A DNA stretch of 64,000 nucleotides from Terana coerulea (Eukaryota > Basidiomycota > Agaricomycetes > Polyporales > Phanerochaetaceae): positions 744,001-808,000 of the forward strand of contig JAKOGH010001195.1 of assembly GCA_024811115.1 (NCBI GenBank), written 5' to 3'. Position numbers and translations under genes: made by a program. How positions within the stretch are numbered: position 1 is the stretch's first letter; every line of letters starts with the position of its first letter. The notes below the pieces were generated by a model. The model searched no databases, was not told the DNA's origin, and saw nothing but the letters and a program-made list of their open reading frames with translations. Positions 21,957 to 32,291 of this stretch are shown in pieces.

Positions 21957-22762
21957 GTGCTGCGAAGCGCTGCAGCGTCGAAGGAATGTATATAGTGCAT
22001 GCGGAGCGGTGGTTTATCTATACCAAATCATGTTGTGTAATCTTGTTCCTACTAATATCTAATGTTGTTTGTTGTTCAACTAGGTTTATCTCATTGCGAG
22101 TCCGTAAGGACTCAACGTCTACAACCCAACGTGACTTGAACGCATGGCGTTATGGCGTTAAGATGCGCCTGTCGAAGGCCTTTTGAAGAAAACATCGCTG
22201 ATCCTTTGTTTATTCCCTTACACCCACAGGGCGTGTATTGGTCGAACACATCCACCGGAACGTGGTTCTATTCCACCTCGGTATCTTGGCCATCATCTGC
22301 CTGACTCGGCCCGCCTGTGTCTAGCGTATGCCTGTGGTTCCCAACTGGATCGCGCTGATCAGCACATTGACGCCTTCACTTTCGAAAGGCTATCAGAAGA
22401 AGACACTGCTCGTGAGTCGCATAGAATAACTCTGACGCCGTCACCCGCCTTCGAAGCACCCGAGGTCAGCAATATGAGGTGAATACTCCATCAGCACTCG
22501 CCGCCCGGAATGCCGAGTACACACGGAGAGGGTCATCAGCTTCACGGCCCTCGAGGGTATTGACGTAATCAATCTCTCTTGTTCCGAGCCGAGTCTGCTG
22601 GTGTGTAAAGCCATTCTGCTACTTTTACCAACTTCCTTATCATCCCACACTAGGCGCGGAATAAAACACAGCTTCGCGGGCGTTACTAATCGTCATACTA
22701 GAAAGGTTTATATACCCACGGGTTGGCGTGCTTGGTCGGGGTGTCACTCTGCATCCTTCGCC
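21957..22762. other. Intergenic region with TATA box for the next gene
   Basis: 806 bp. A TTTATATAC stretch near 22708-22716, about 50 bp before the ATG at 22763, is the likely TATA box of the hydrolase gene. No other feature recognised. Confidence 0.45.
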
Positions 22763-23955
22763 ATGGATCTTTCTCTGTACAAGGACGTCACGACCTCTCG
22801 GGGATTCAAGTATCATTACCTCCACTCTCCGGCACGCGCAGCCAAGCCTAACCCTACTCTTCCTTCATGGGTTTCCTTCGACTTCCACGGACTGGCGCCA
22901 CATTGTCCCGTTCTTTCTGAGCGAGGGGTACGGCGTGCTCGTACCAGACTTACTTGGCTATGGTGGGACGGACAAACCCACAGACCCTACGCAGTACATC
23001 CCGAGCGGCTACACCAGGGATATCGCCGATATTCTTGGATGCTGAGAATATTGCGAAGGTTGTCGGTATTGCACATGATTGGTACGTTCTCAAGGTTTCG
23101 AGATGTAGATCGATCTCACAGTCGGCACTAGGGGCTGTGGAGCGCTGTCTCGTCTGGCGAACTACTACCCAGAGCGCATCATTGCCTACGCCTTCTTCGC
23201 AGTTCCATACTGGGGGCCTATGCCTGTCGTGGACTTCAAGACATTCCTGGAGCACCAGAAACAAGCCACTGGCGGGCGTGAGCTCTTCGGCTACTGGCTC
23301 TTCTTCAGCGAGGACGATGTGGACAAGACCATCCAGGACCATGTATGTCTTGCACTGCTACCTATTTCTTCACACCATCTGACATTCGAGCTTCGAGTTG
23401 GATTCGTTCATCTCTCTGCTATACCCCAAAGATCCAAATCTCTTCCGAGACCGCGTGGCTGTCACCGGTGCACTGAAGAAGTCGCTTCTTGAAGATTTTC
23501 GCGCACCTTTGGCTTCTTACGTTACCGAGGAGGAGAAGCAGGAATGGATCAAGACGTTCCGTGCCGGTGGCCTTGCGGGCCCAACATGCTGGTACAAGGC
23601 TGTGACCAGCCAGGCGACGCCGAAGGATGACCTGAGTACGTTGCGTTGAATGGGATGTGCCAGAGCGCTAACATGACCTGAATTGCCGCAGATATCCCAA
23701 CGGAGCGCAAGTTCCCTCCCGCAACCTCCCCGATCTTCTTTTGGTGCTGCGAAGCTCGACTACATCTGCCCGCCAGACCAAGGGTATGCCGCCTTCAAGG
23801 CACTGGAGTTCAAGGACCATCAGATAACTACAAAGGAGTACGATGCTGACCATTGGCTGATATTGTCAAATGGCGACGAGATCAGCCGCGATTTAGCAGG
23901 GTGGGTTGAGAGCTATACGGCGAGGATCCAAGAGCCTGGCCAGAAGTCCGGATAG
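22763..23955 (+). CDS. Alpha/beta hydrolase, epoxide hydrolase-like, with three apparent 1-nt shifts
   Basis: Exons 22763-23081, 23132-23342, 23398-23635 and 23692-23955. The cap/core plan is that of soluble epoxide hydrolases: LFLHGFPSTSTDWRHIVPFF (oxyanion HGFP), VLVPDLLGYGGTDKP, the nucleophile elbow GIAHDWGCGALSRLANYYPE (nucleophile Asp at HDW, ~residue 105) and the late catalytic His in YDADHWLIL. Start MDLSLYKDVTTSRGFKYHYL fits relatives that hydrolyse epoxides; the substrate is unknown. The frame shifts near 22856, 23037 (an extra G in CTTGGATGC) and 23740 (TTTT instead of TTT before GGTGCTGCG). Each shift is +1 (or -2), and exon phases agree only after all three are corrected, giving about 342 residues. 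Whether it is functional depends on whether these shifts are real. Confidence 0.82.
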
Positions 23956-24702
23956 TTGCTGCAACGTATTGTTTCGGGCATGTATGTGCACCGGTGGAGC
24001 TAAATAATTGCTCTTGATCATTTTGTTATACGGCGGTACTTCGTCGATTCAATAACGAGCGCAGCTTCGTGGTAGACGACAATTGCATACGCGGTGGTGA
24101 AAGTACTTGGGTGAACTACAGGACCTGCCTTATACAGATGCAACTTGCAGTTACATAAGCGCATCACTGCTCTGTCCAGCGCTCCGTCCATCATTTCTCC
24201 CTCCCTCCCGACCACCACCTGCAGCCCCCCCCATGTCTGGTCTCTTAATCCATGTCAAGCTTCCTAAACCATTCAGGACTTACCCCAACTTCTCCCGTCA
24301 TCCTGTCCTTGGCAATGCAATCATTTCTGTTCGCGGTCTCAACGCTATCTACTACACCAAAGCATGAACTGTTCAACAACCTTGCCTCTCACTAGTCGCA
24401 ATCATCTCGAAGCACGCTTTGCACGCAACCTGTATAATACCTGTCCCACTACCAATTGGTTCTCTGTCTCTGCTGCCTATGCATCACTTGACGTTTTCTA
24501 CTCCGCTAAACACGGCGTGGCGCACCACAGACGCTGAGTCTTGGGAACAAAGGCACGGCTCGAACGCCGCACGAGGCGAGCTTCTTCGACGGGATTCTTA
24601 GCTTTGCTCATGGCGGTGCTTTGTATTATCTGGCTTTGACGACACCTTGTTCTGCTCGCTATAAGATGGGGAGCGGCGCAGCAACCCTTTCACCTACCAG
24701 CC
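23956..24702. other. Intergenic region
   Basis: 747 bp between the hydrolase and F-box copy 1. Pyrimidine-rich stretches near 24180-24230 look promoter- or UTR-like; no conserved ORF or RNA gene is seen. Confidence 0.35.
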
Positions 24703-26422
24703 ATGTCGTACCGCAAGGTCGCCAATGCACTTCGCAACGCTGTTCCTTTCAATCGGACTCGCCAAGCCACAGAAGCGCAGAATCGCGACGACAGCTGGCC
24801 CAGGGATTTTGCTTGCTCTGAACATCACCTCCACGATGTGCAGCGGATCGATGCCTCGTCTGGTGGTATTTTCGGTGTGTTGAGATCAGACCAACGTAAG
24901 TCAGCGACGGAGTGGTAGGACTGGAGAACTGATCAACTTACAGGAACAAAGAAACCTCGAAAAGCCTTCCTCCTAAACAAGCTACCACCCGAAATCCTGG
25001 AAGAAGTCTTTCATTGGTACATTTTGGCGGTGTACGAAGCACGATTTTCTCATAACCCGCCTGCGCCCTACGCATGGCTCACTCTCGGACACGTCTGTCG
25101 CAGCTGGAGAAACGTCACTCTCTTCCATCCTCGGCTCTCGACCATCATTTGCCTCACACGACCTGCGGGTGTGCAGCACATGCTGGATAGGTCGGGCACT
25201 CTACCCCTGCTTGTGTACGAGTCGAGAAGGTGCAGCACTACGCGCGATGAAGCCTCCATCCTTGAATCCTACCGGCTCATCCTACGTCACTTCGACCGTG
25301 TCTACTGGGCAGAGCTCACTGTCGAAGTGCAAATCGCGAGGCTCCTGAATACTCAGTGTACTCTGCGCACTCCTAATCTGCGTTCGCTCAACCTCCACGC
25401 TGCTTTGTCGACCGACGGGCTGAGCATGGTCCCCGAGCTTACAGATGCAGTGTTTCCTGTTCTTACGGAGCTATCCTGCAGCTGCCTGTTCCCCCGTCGC
25501 GTCAATAACGTTTTTGTGCCGACGCTCCGCCGGCTGGACCTCTGCAACGCCTTTGGGATCTACTCTCACGACGACTGGATCTCGCTTCTCCAGCCGTTGC
25601 AGCAGCTCGAAGAGCTGTTCTTGCGGAACGTCCTACCCCCAGGTCGCCGCACGCCTACGAACGAGCTTGTTCTTCCCGCCTTCGGCGACTGGTCATCGAG
25701 GAATCTCGTGGGATGTCTTACGTGCAGCATTACTCGAGAATCGTCCACCCTCCCACAACCTTGACTAGGGTGTACTGTCCATGCTTCCTGCAAACGTGGG
25801 ATAACCCCGATTTTGAGGCAATCGTTGAAGGCATAGCGACCGGCCTACACGGCAGCGACATACTCGGTCTCGACGTCGCGCCGAAGTCGTTATACGTCAA
25901 TACCACTGAAAATAAATTTATCCGCCTCAAGCTATGGGACAACAGACAGTCCATCGACGACATGCGTACAGGTCGGTATGAAGACACTCCGCTCCTCGAG
26001 CTTCTCATCTATCTCCCACCCGAGTACGACATGTCTCGCATCCTGACCAGCGTACCTCTCTCTGCAGTGGAGACCGTGTACCTCTCCGAGCGGGTGACGG
26101 ATCCCAGCCATTTTCGCTGGACGCCGAACGCTTTTTGCAGCTTCACGCCGTACAGGAATTAGGGCTGCAGTACGACACATGGAAGAACGACTGGGCATTG
26201 CCTCCCTCAGCATTCGTCAACAATAGCGAGGAGATTTTGTACGCGGGGACAAACTGGCTTCGCAATGTCACCCGGATTCATTTCAACGAGCTGCGGAGAC
26301 AGGGAAAGGCCCGTCCTGACAGTATTCCTTCCAGTAGTGACGGGAAACTTTCACTTTTCAGTTGGCGTACACCCTCCGTCAGAAGTATGGTCAAGTGGTG
26401 GAGAGGAATAAAATCAATGTAA
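24703..26422 (+). CDS. F-box-like protein, copy 1 (subfamily A), with two apparent 1-nt deletions
   Basis: Exons 24703-24895 and 24944-26422. A 64-residue variable leader is followed by an F-box-like motif, LNKLPPEILEEVFHWYILAV (~residues 73-92), and AYAWLTLGHVCRSWRNVTLF; the W and hydrophobic spacing fit the Skp1-binding fold. The rest is a leucine-rich-repeat-like region (LRSLNLHAALS, TLRRLDLCNA, LEELFLRNVL). F-box proteins select substrates for SCF ubiquitin ligases; targets of these expanded fungal families are unknown. One C is missing near 25682 (needed for RRLVIEESRGMSY) and one T near 26134 (a T run, needed for LQLHAVQELGLQYD). With both added, the exons give 557 residues. First of six paralogs in this window. 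Confidence 0.78.
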
Positions 26423-26688
26423 ACTAGGTTACCGCTGTTCAAAATTCTTAGCACTATTTCAGTTTGCTACACTTGAGTACTCAGTTGGACTCGGAGCCGG
26501 GGCAGGTTGAGTGGCGCTTATCGAAGGCTTTGTGGCGCGGCAGTCACCGTACTGTTGATCCGGTTCGGAACTCTCCAGCGCATCTGACAGGTTCGCTTTG
26601 AGGTTGTCCGCGGCTGTCCTCCTGCCGCCGTCGCCTCTACCAACTCTCCGTCCTATCACTACTTCAACGCTCTGCGTCTTGCGCTCTC

Positions 26689-28524
26689 ATGCGTCTCAGT
26701 AACCGACTCTCTGAACTCGTTCGCAACATCACTCCGTTCGGTACTCGTCGCGCAAACATACCCGCGCCTCCAACCAACTGGCTGGAAGACGAGGAAGAGA
26801 TATGGAGTCCTACAACCAACATATGCTCAAATCACTCTCACCACGATGTTGTAAGGGGTAGAGACGCGATGTACGACCATGTATGGGGCACAAAGGCTCA
26901 GGTCTTCGATTGAGTCTGGTACGCACAATTCAATCCTCGAGCATGGGAGAGAGCAATAAGTTTGGCTCACAAGACACAGCGCCTTCCAAGTTTCCCATAA
27001 AGCTTTTGCCACCCGAACTTTTAGCAACGGTGTTTCTTTGGTACATCATATCGACGTACGAAGCGCGACACTCGTTGGACCCTCCCACACCTTACGCCTG
27101 GTTGACCATAAGGCACGTCTGCCGCCGATGGCGGCAAGTCTCGATACACTACCCAGCCCTATCCGCGTTTTTCTGCCTCACTCGCCCAGAGGCTGTCCTG
27201 GACATGATGTCCAGCTCTGGGAATCTCCCGTTGTGCGTCTATGAATCCCGAAGATACTCTGCTTCCCGAAACAAGCGCGCTGTACACGAGGCGAACAAGC
27301 TCATTCTACGCCATCTTGGTCGCGTATGTGTTGCGGAGCTGACGATCTCGAAGGACCTCGTGAAGCTCCTTCGCTCACCAGAATTTCGTGGGCTGGATGC
27401 CCCAAACCTTCGATTCTTGAACCTCCACGCGACGCCTTCCCTCGATTACGAAGACCCCGACTCAACAGTTTTCCAGAGCTTCTCATTCCCTCAGCTTCAA
27501 CATCTCACTTGCAGCTTCTTTCGCATCATTCGCATTCAGAATCTCTTCACTCCAACTTTACGTGTCCTTGACCTCTGCAGTCCGGGACGTGTCTCGATAA
27601 ACGACTTCATCAAGGTGTTAGAACCACTGCACAATCTTGAGGAGCTCCTTCTACGTGATGTGCTATCTCTACCTTTCCTAGTCGATCAGCCGCTGCCTTT
27701 CGAGCCTGTCGACCCCATTACCCTTCCCCACCTCCAGCGCCTGGTCGTCGAAGATTCCTGGGGCTTGGTCGGAATCTACCTGTTCGACAAAATCCTGCAT
27801 CCGGCCGACACCCACATCGTTCTTAATTCTGCAGGCTTCTCGGAGCACTTCACGCTGAGCGACATCGCCGAGGCACTCTCAAACAAGCTGCGTGGAGAAG
27901 GGGTGCTTGGCATCGCCCGGCGTACCGGAGACCGTTGCGATATTCGCAATGTCTGACGGTGGTGTACATATCAAAATCTGGGCTCACCGACCACCCCTCG
28001 ATGCGATCAAGTTCAAGCAGAAAGAACGCTGTGGACGTCCTCTATTGGAGGTTAACACCCGCCTCCCGCCGGGCTCTGGTGTAGTTCGCCTCCTGCGACA
28101 CCTTCCGTTGTCGGAGGTACATACCCTCTTCATGTCGGAGAAAACATTTATGTCGGAAACAACCGAGGGCCCGGAATGCCCACGCTTTTCGGCGTCCATA
28201 TTCGCACTCTTCCCATTCGTTGAAGAGCTCGGGTTGGAGTACGAGACGTGGTGCGACATGGAAATGCTCTCGCGGGACCCTCTGGTGTCGCTCAAGGATG
28301 AAGCGGATACGCCGCTGTTTCCCCGACTAAGGCAACTCTCGCTCTACGAGCTCCGCGGCGACTTGCCTCTGCCGCGACACTTCCACACCGGGTTCAATCT
28401 GCGGCTTAGCCATGTCGTGTGGTTTTTGACGACGCGACGGAAGAAGCAGCGGCACACCGGTACTTCAAACAGATTCCATATTTCTCGCCATTCAGAAAGA
28501 TGTCCATATCGTTCGTTTGACTAA
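26689..28524 (+). CDS. F-box-like protein, copy 2 (subfamily A), one frame shift and an unresolved first junction
   Basis: Leader MRLSNRLSELVRNITPFGTR parallels copy 1, then the F-box region KLLPPELLATVFLWYIISTY and AWLTIRHVCRRWRQVSIHY, and LRR-like segments (LRFLNLHATPS, TLRVLDLCSP, LEELLLRDVL). The junction between leader and F-box (about 26905-26950) was not resolved: the leader frame stops at 26913, and an intron with donor near 26903 or 26934 is likely. Near 27910 the frame must shift (two bases missing or one extra) to pass from the KLRGEGVLG segment into VPETVAIFAMSDGGVHIKIW. The 3' part shares VEELGLEYETW and LRQLSLYELRG with copy 1. Boundaries are approximate at the 5' junction. Function as for copy 1, substrate unknown. 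Confidence 0.68.
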
Positions 28525-28830
28525 GACGTTACCACTCCACATCCATTGGACCACCACTGCACTCTGACTTGACGTCGCATCGTTTATTTTCTGTCATTAC
28601 GCTACAACACTGATAATGTTTCTTGCATAGTTGTCCTACCTCGCTTGTGTGTACTTCTTAATAAGCCCTATATTTTAGTTCTTGTACATCTGTACGAAGA
28701 GTATTCGTAGTACTGTCTTGCCACTCTTTGTGGCGTGGAGAACGTACCGTAGCCAGCAAACGCGTATGATGGGGATAGCTCGTGTTTACGCACATATTAC
28801 CATCCACAAGTTTGCCTCCCAAGTAGTGTG
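28525..28830. other. 3' flank of F-box copy 2
   Basis: About 300 bp, AT-rich, with no recognised feature; leads into the palindrome-rich block. Confidence 0.3.
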
Positions 28831-29207
28831 CATGGCAAACGCCTCCGGAGAGGTCTGCCAGGCCGGCTTGCCGGCAGAGCCGGCAGGCAACTCTGGCAGA
28901 GAGGTGGCAGGACTTGGACAGACGCTCAGAGGGATCGCCCGGAGGCCCGCCCCATCACCCAAGTTGGGCATAACGGAGGGCCGAAAGTGACCGGTGTTCA
29001 CAATGGCAGTGGTTTCTGGAGGTTAGGAGGCTGCATAGGCTTGGTTGAGTCAAATATTGCGAGACCTATGGCTCAAAAACTACCCAATCTTACTCATATG
29101 GCCTCGCCAGTCCTCTTGTCTGCCAGGTTCTGCCAGGTCCACCCTCGTCTGCCAGCCGGCAGTGCCATGCCGGCATTGCCGGCAGGCGAGATGGCAGGAT
29201 TTGCCAA
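28831..29207. repeat. Palindrome-rich block with repeated TGCCGGCA, possible MITE
   Basis: The stretch contains several copies of the self-complementary octamer TGCCGGCA or close variants near 28868-28890 and 29155-29190, plus repeated CTGGCAG/CTGCCAG words. The outer ends TGGCAAA (28832) and TTTGCCA (~29200) are complementary, and the inner segments can pair imperfectly. A short non-autonomous inverted-repeat element is the simplest reading. No target-site duplication was established. Confidence 0.45.
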
Positions 29208-29523
29208 GCGCTCTACTCCCAAGACGTCGAATTGTCCCCACGCCGACTAGCGCGCATGGCATCAGGCTGGCGGTTATAGTATCCGATCGCGAACCATCTC
29301 TTCAACCCGCCTTCATCGTGTGGCTTCTCTCTGCTACTGAATCTGTATCGCTGAAATGGTTGTTAGCTCGCAATGCAATGAGGCATCAGGCCAGAATCCT
29401 GGCCCTACTTCCCGCAGAGGTATCCGAGCCTATGTGACCAGCCTTGTGGCATTTACTACTCCAACTTTCGAGCACATAGCGCGGGGACCACCGAAGCAAG
29501 GCGTGTAATTTTCTTGAGTGGAC
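29208..29523 (+). promoter_or_regulatory. Upstream region of F-box copy 3, shared with copy 4
   Basis: Words here recur in order upstream of F-box copy 4 on the minus strand (about 43090-43260): TTATAGTA, GAACCATCTCT, TCAACCCGCCTTCATC, GCTGAAATGGT, CAATGAGGCATCAGGC and the GAGCACATAGC/GGGCACATAGC pair. The promoter was therefore duplicated with the gene. TTATAGTATCC near 29274 may be a TATA element. Confidence 0.55.
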
Positions 29524-30996
29524 ATGTATACTCTGCCTACTAATACATATAAAGATTACCCATCACGAACTGCATCCCTAATCTCTGACCTCCCACCGGA
29601 GCTCCTGGGAGAGGTTTTCTGTTGGCTCATGATTTTGGTGTACGAGGCTCGGGCCCGGGGCGAACCAAACTTGCCTGCGGCGCACTCCTGGCTCGTCGTC
29701 CGGTTTGTGTGCCGGAGATGGCGGCAGGTTGCACTAAGCTATCCACGGCTGTCGACCATCATTTATCTCTCCCGTCCGGAATGCTTGCAGGAGATGCTGG
29801 CGAAGTCCGGCCGCCTTCCGGTTTCTGTGCTCCTCTAAAGTGGAGGAACCGCGGGGAAGACGTCGTCGCATGCACCAATCTTATCCTCCAGCATCTAGGG
29901 CGCGCCTGCCACGCAGAGTTGGCGATTACCGAGGCAAGCTTCGACGCCATCCGCGCCTTGGAGTCTGAAGACTGCGGCTCCTCCCCGCTGCGCTCCCTTG
30001 TGCTTCGGATGCCCCCACACCCTTCGGCGTTGCGTCCGGACCACAGGAAGAACATCCGCCGCTCTTCAGAGATGTGGCCTTCCCTCAGCTCCGACCACGA
30101 GCTGGCGTGCCACTACGCGCAGCTCCCGAGTATCCGTGGGATGCTCGTGCCAACCCTGCGCTGTCTCGAGCTCAACGGTGTCTACACCGACCTCGCTGCC
30201 CTGGAGTTTGCGGCCGTGCTAGGCGCGCTCTCCAGCTTGGAGGAGCTCATACTTGCCAAAATTAGCACCCCAGTCGAACAGGCTGAGCTGGACGAAGATT
30301 GGGCGTTGCTTGCGGCTCGCGAGAATGTCGCCACGCCTCCGTGGCTCCGTCAAATCGTTCTCAGGCCGCATACCTACGATACGTACAGAACACAAATGAT
30401 GTACGAGATACACACCCTCCACCACATTACCTATCCCGTCAACGCCACCCTTATGATACGTAAAGGTGGACTAGAGGACACCTTAGCCAACATCATTACC
30501 TCCAAGCTACATGGACGGGGCACGCTCGGTACACCGCCATCGCCTCATAGTCTTAGCATCGTCATCAGGAGGCATTTCTTCCCGGAGTCCTATATCTCAA
30601 TCAAGCTATGGAACAGTCACAAATCGCTGGACTACATGTACTCCAGCCTGTTCTCTAACGGCGATACGCCGCTGCTGGCGCTTTCGAAAGTGGTGATCCA
30701 TGATCACAGCATCATACCCCTTCTCGAGCAACTACCCTTGGCCGAGATACAACACGTGTTCATGTCCGACAACTTTTTCTCGACCGCAGGCTCACCGTCG
30801 ACAGGACTGAACTGCTTTCAGTGTTGTCCTCTGCAGAGGAGGCGGGGCTCGCGTACAATACGCGACTGGACCAGGCGGCAGCGGAGGGCGCCGCAATCCA
30901 CGTCGCGGAGCAGATACGTCCGGTGCTTCCGAAATTGGCGTTGTTGTCGCTGTACGAAGCGAGGTTGGGGCACGCGGCTACAGGCATGGTGCTGCC

Positions 30997-31918
30997 CAGG
31001 CTCCAAACCAGCACGGCCTTGCGGCCTCGTTCGTCCAAATCCCTCTATAGTGCGTGACACATATGTGATTACGATGCATCATGTGACTATAGTTTTGAAC
31101 CTTATTTTACGAAGAGGCCGCAAGGCCGGCTGGCAAACAATGTCGTGGGAAAGCTTGGTAAGCAGAGTAGCCTGCGTCTCTTCGACACGCCGTCCTGCTC
31201 AGCACATGAAGGACGCGTCCTGGTAAACAACATGCTACTCCTGAGCACTACAAATAATTCGGACAGGACCATATTCAAGTGAGAAGGCAGACAGCCAGCC
31301 AACTATTGTGTGGATAGTGATCATTGAGATGGTAAGGCTGCGGCGCAGAGTCCAGATTCCTTGGCGCTGAAATGCTAGCCAGTGCTGCACTCTGAGAGCT
31401 GCTACCTCGGCTGCGAGGGTTTTCATATGCAGCTTGGTGGCACACACAAAAGTAAATACTTGAGATTTGCATACCCTGACAAAGTGTCCATGAATTCACA
31501 AAACTTGGCCATGAATACTTGCTGTAAAGTCGGACAGCCTGTGTATCCTTCATTGCTAGGAAGGTGATCAGAAACTCCCGATGGAGTGTACTTGACGTGC
31601 CGCAAGCATGGCAGTGACAACAGAAAGCGTAGTGCCGAAGACACAGGTGAACTCGACTGGACCAGGAGTCGACGCGCTTGGAATGATTATGGGACGCGAG
31701 CCCTACTTACCAAGCATTCCCACGACATTGTTTGCCAGCCTGCCTTGCGTGCTCTTCAAAGTGTTTAGGTTAAAACTGGGTTTCAAATACATCGGCGCTT
31801 TAAATGTGGCTGCGAGCCATCAGCGGGAACTCAATATGTGGCATGGCACATTCAGTGTTCACGTTCTTTCAGAATTAGTTTTGAACGAGCACGCAAGGCA
31901 GTGCTGGTTTGGAGCCTG
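30997..31918. mobile_element. Non-autonomous TIR transposon inserted in F-box copy 3, 922 bp, 9-bp target duplication
   Basis: The ends are inverted repeats: left CAGGCTCCAAACCAGCAC at 30997 and its complement ending at 31918, continuing with few mismatches for about 36 bp (GCCTTGCG, CTCGTTC). Directly outside, GGTGCTGCC occurs on both sides (30988-30996 and 31919-31927), a 9-bp target-site duplication. A 9-bp duplication suits Mutator-like elements; hAT elements normally make 8 bp. Inside lies a second inverted pair (31118-31180 with 31680-31753). No transposase ORF is recognisable. Confidence 0.82.
31118..31753. repeat. Inner inverted repeat within the transposon
   Basis: The left arm (cgcaaggccggctggcaaac and following aatgtcgtgggaaagcttgg) is matched in inverse at the right arm ending near 31753 with about three differences in 50 bp. 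It could be a subterminal repeat of the 922-bp element or an older element nested inside it. Confidence 0.65.
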
Positions 31919-32291
31919 GGTGCTGCCGGGGTTTTTTCACTACCGCTCGACGGGACATGAACGGGCTGTGAGTACGCGTGACTCGGAGCTGCATCACACG
32001 GACTCTCAGTTCAAGATTCTGTATCATTCGAAATTCTACAACGGACATGGACATGGGAGTGCCAGTGAAGCGACGACCGGTTTTTCTCTTGGAGACTCAG
32101 AACTTGGCGTTGACATATAGAGCAGATAAGACTGTTGCTACATTTCTTTGATGTCCAGCTAATATACACATGAAATACAACAAGAAAGACAAAACTGAAA
32201 ACTACGCTTAAATTGAGAGATATTCCCCAAACAGCCGGCGGACTTGAGACTGAAAGTGAACGCTGGACTCCGTGTGCGAGACAGTGGTGCC

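Larger units (their letters stand above)
29524..32120 (+). pseudogene. F-box-like protein, copy 3 (subfamily B), broken by a transposon and several frame shifts
   Basis: Starts MYTLPTNTYKDYPSR, then the F-box ISDLPPELLGEVFCWLMILV and AHSWLVVRFVCRRWRQVALS. Paralog comparison shows frame changes near 29838, around 30060 and again near 30115 (HPPLFRDVAFPQL lies in another frame), and near 30790 (DRTELLSVLSSAEEAGLAYN). At 30996 the coding sequence is interrupted by a 922-bp inverted-repeat element (30997-31918), flanked by a 9-bp duplication. The C-terminal part resumes after it: FFHYRSTGHE, then ELHHTDSQFKILYHSKFYNG, closely matching the tails of copies 4 and 6, to a stop at 32120. The insertion separates the last ~60 codons, so this copy is probably truncated whatever the status of the small indels. 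Confidence 0.75.
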
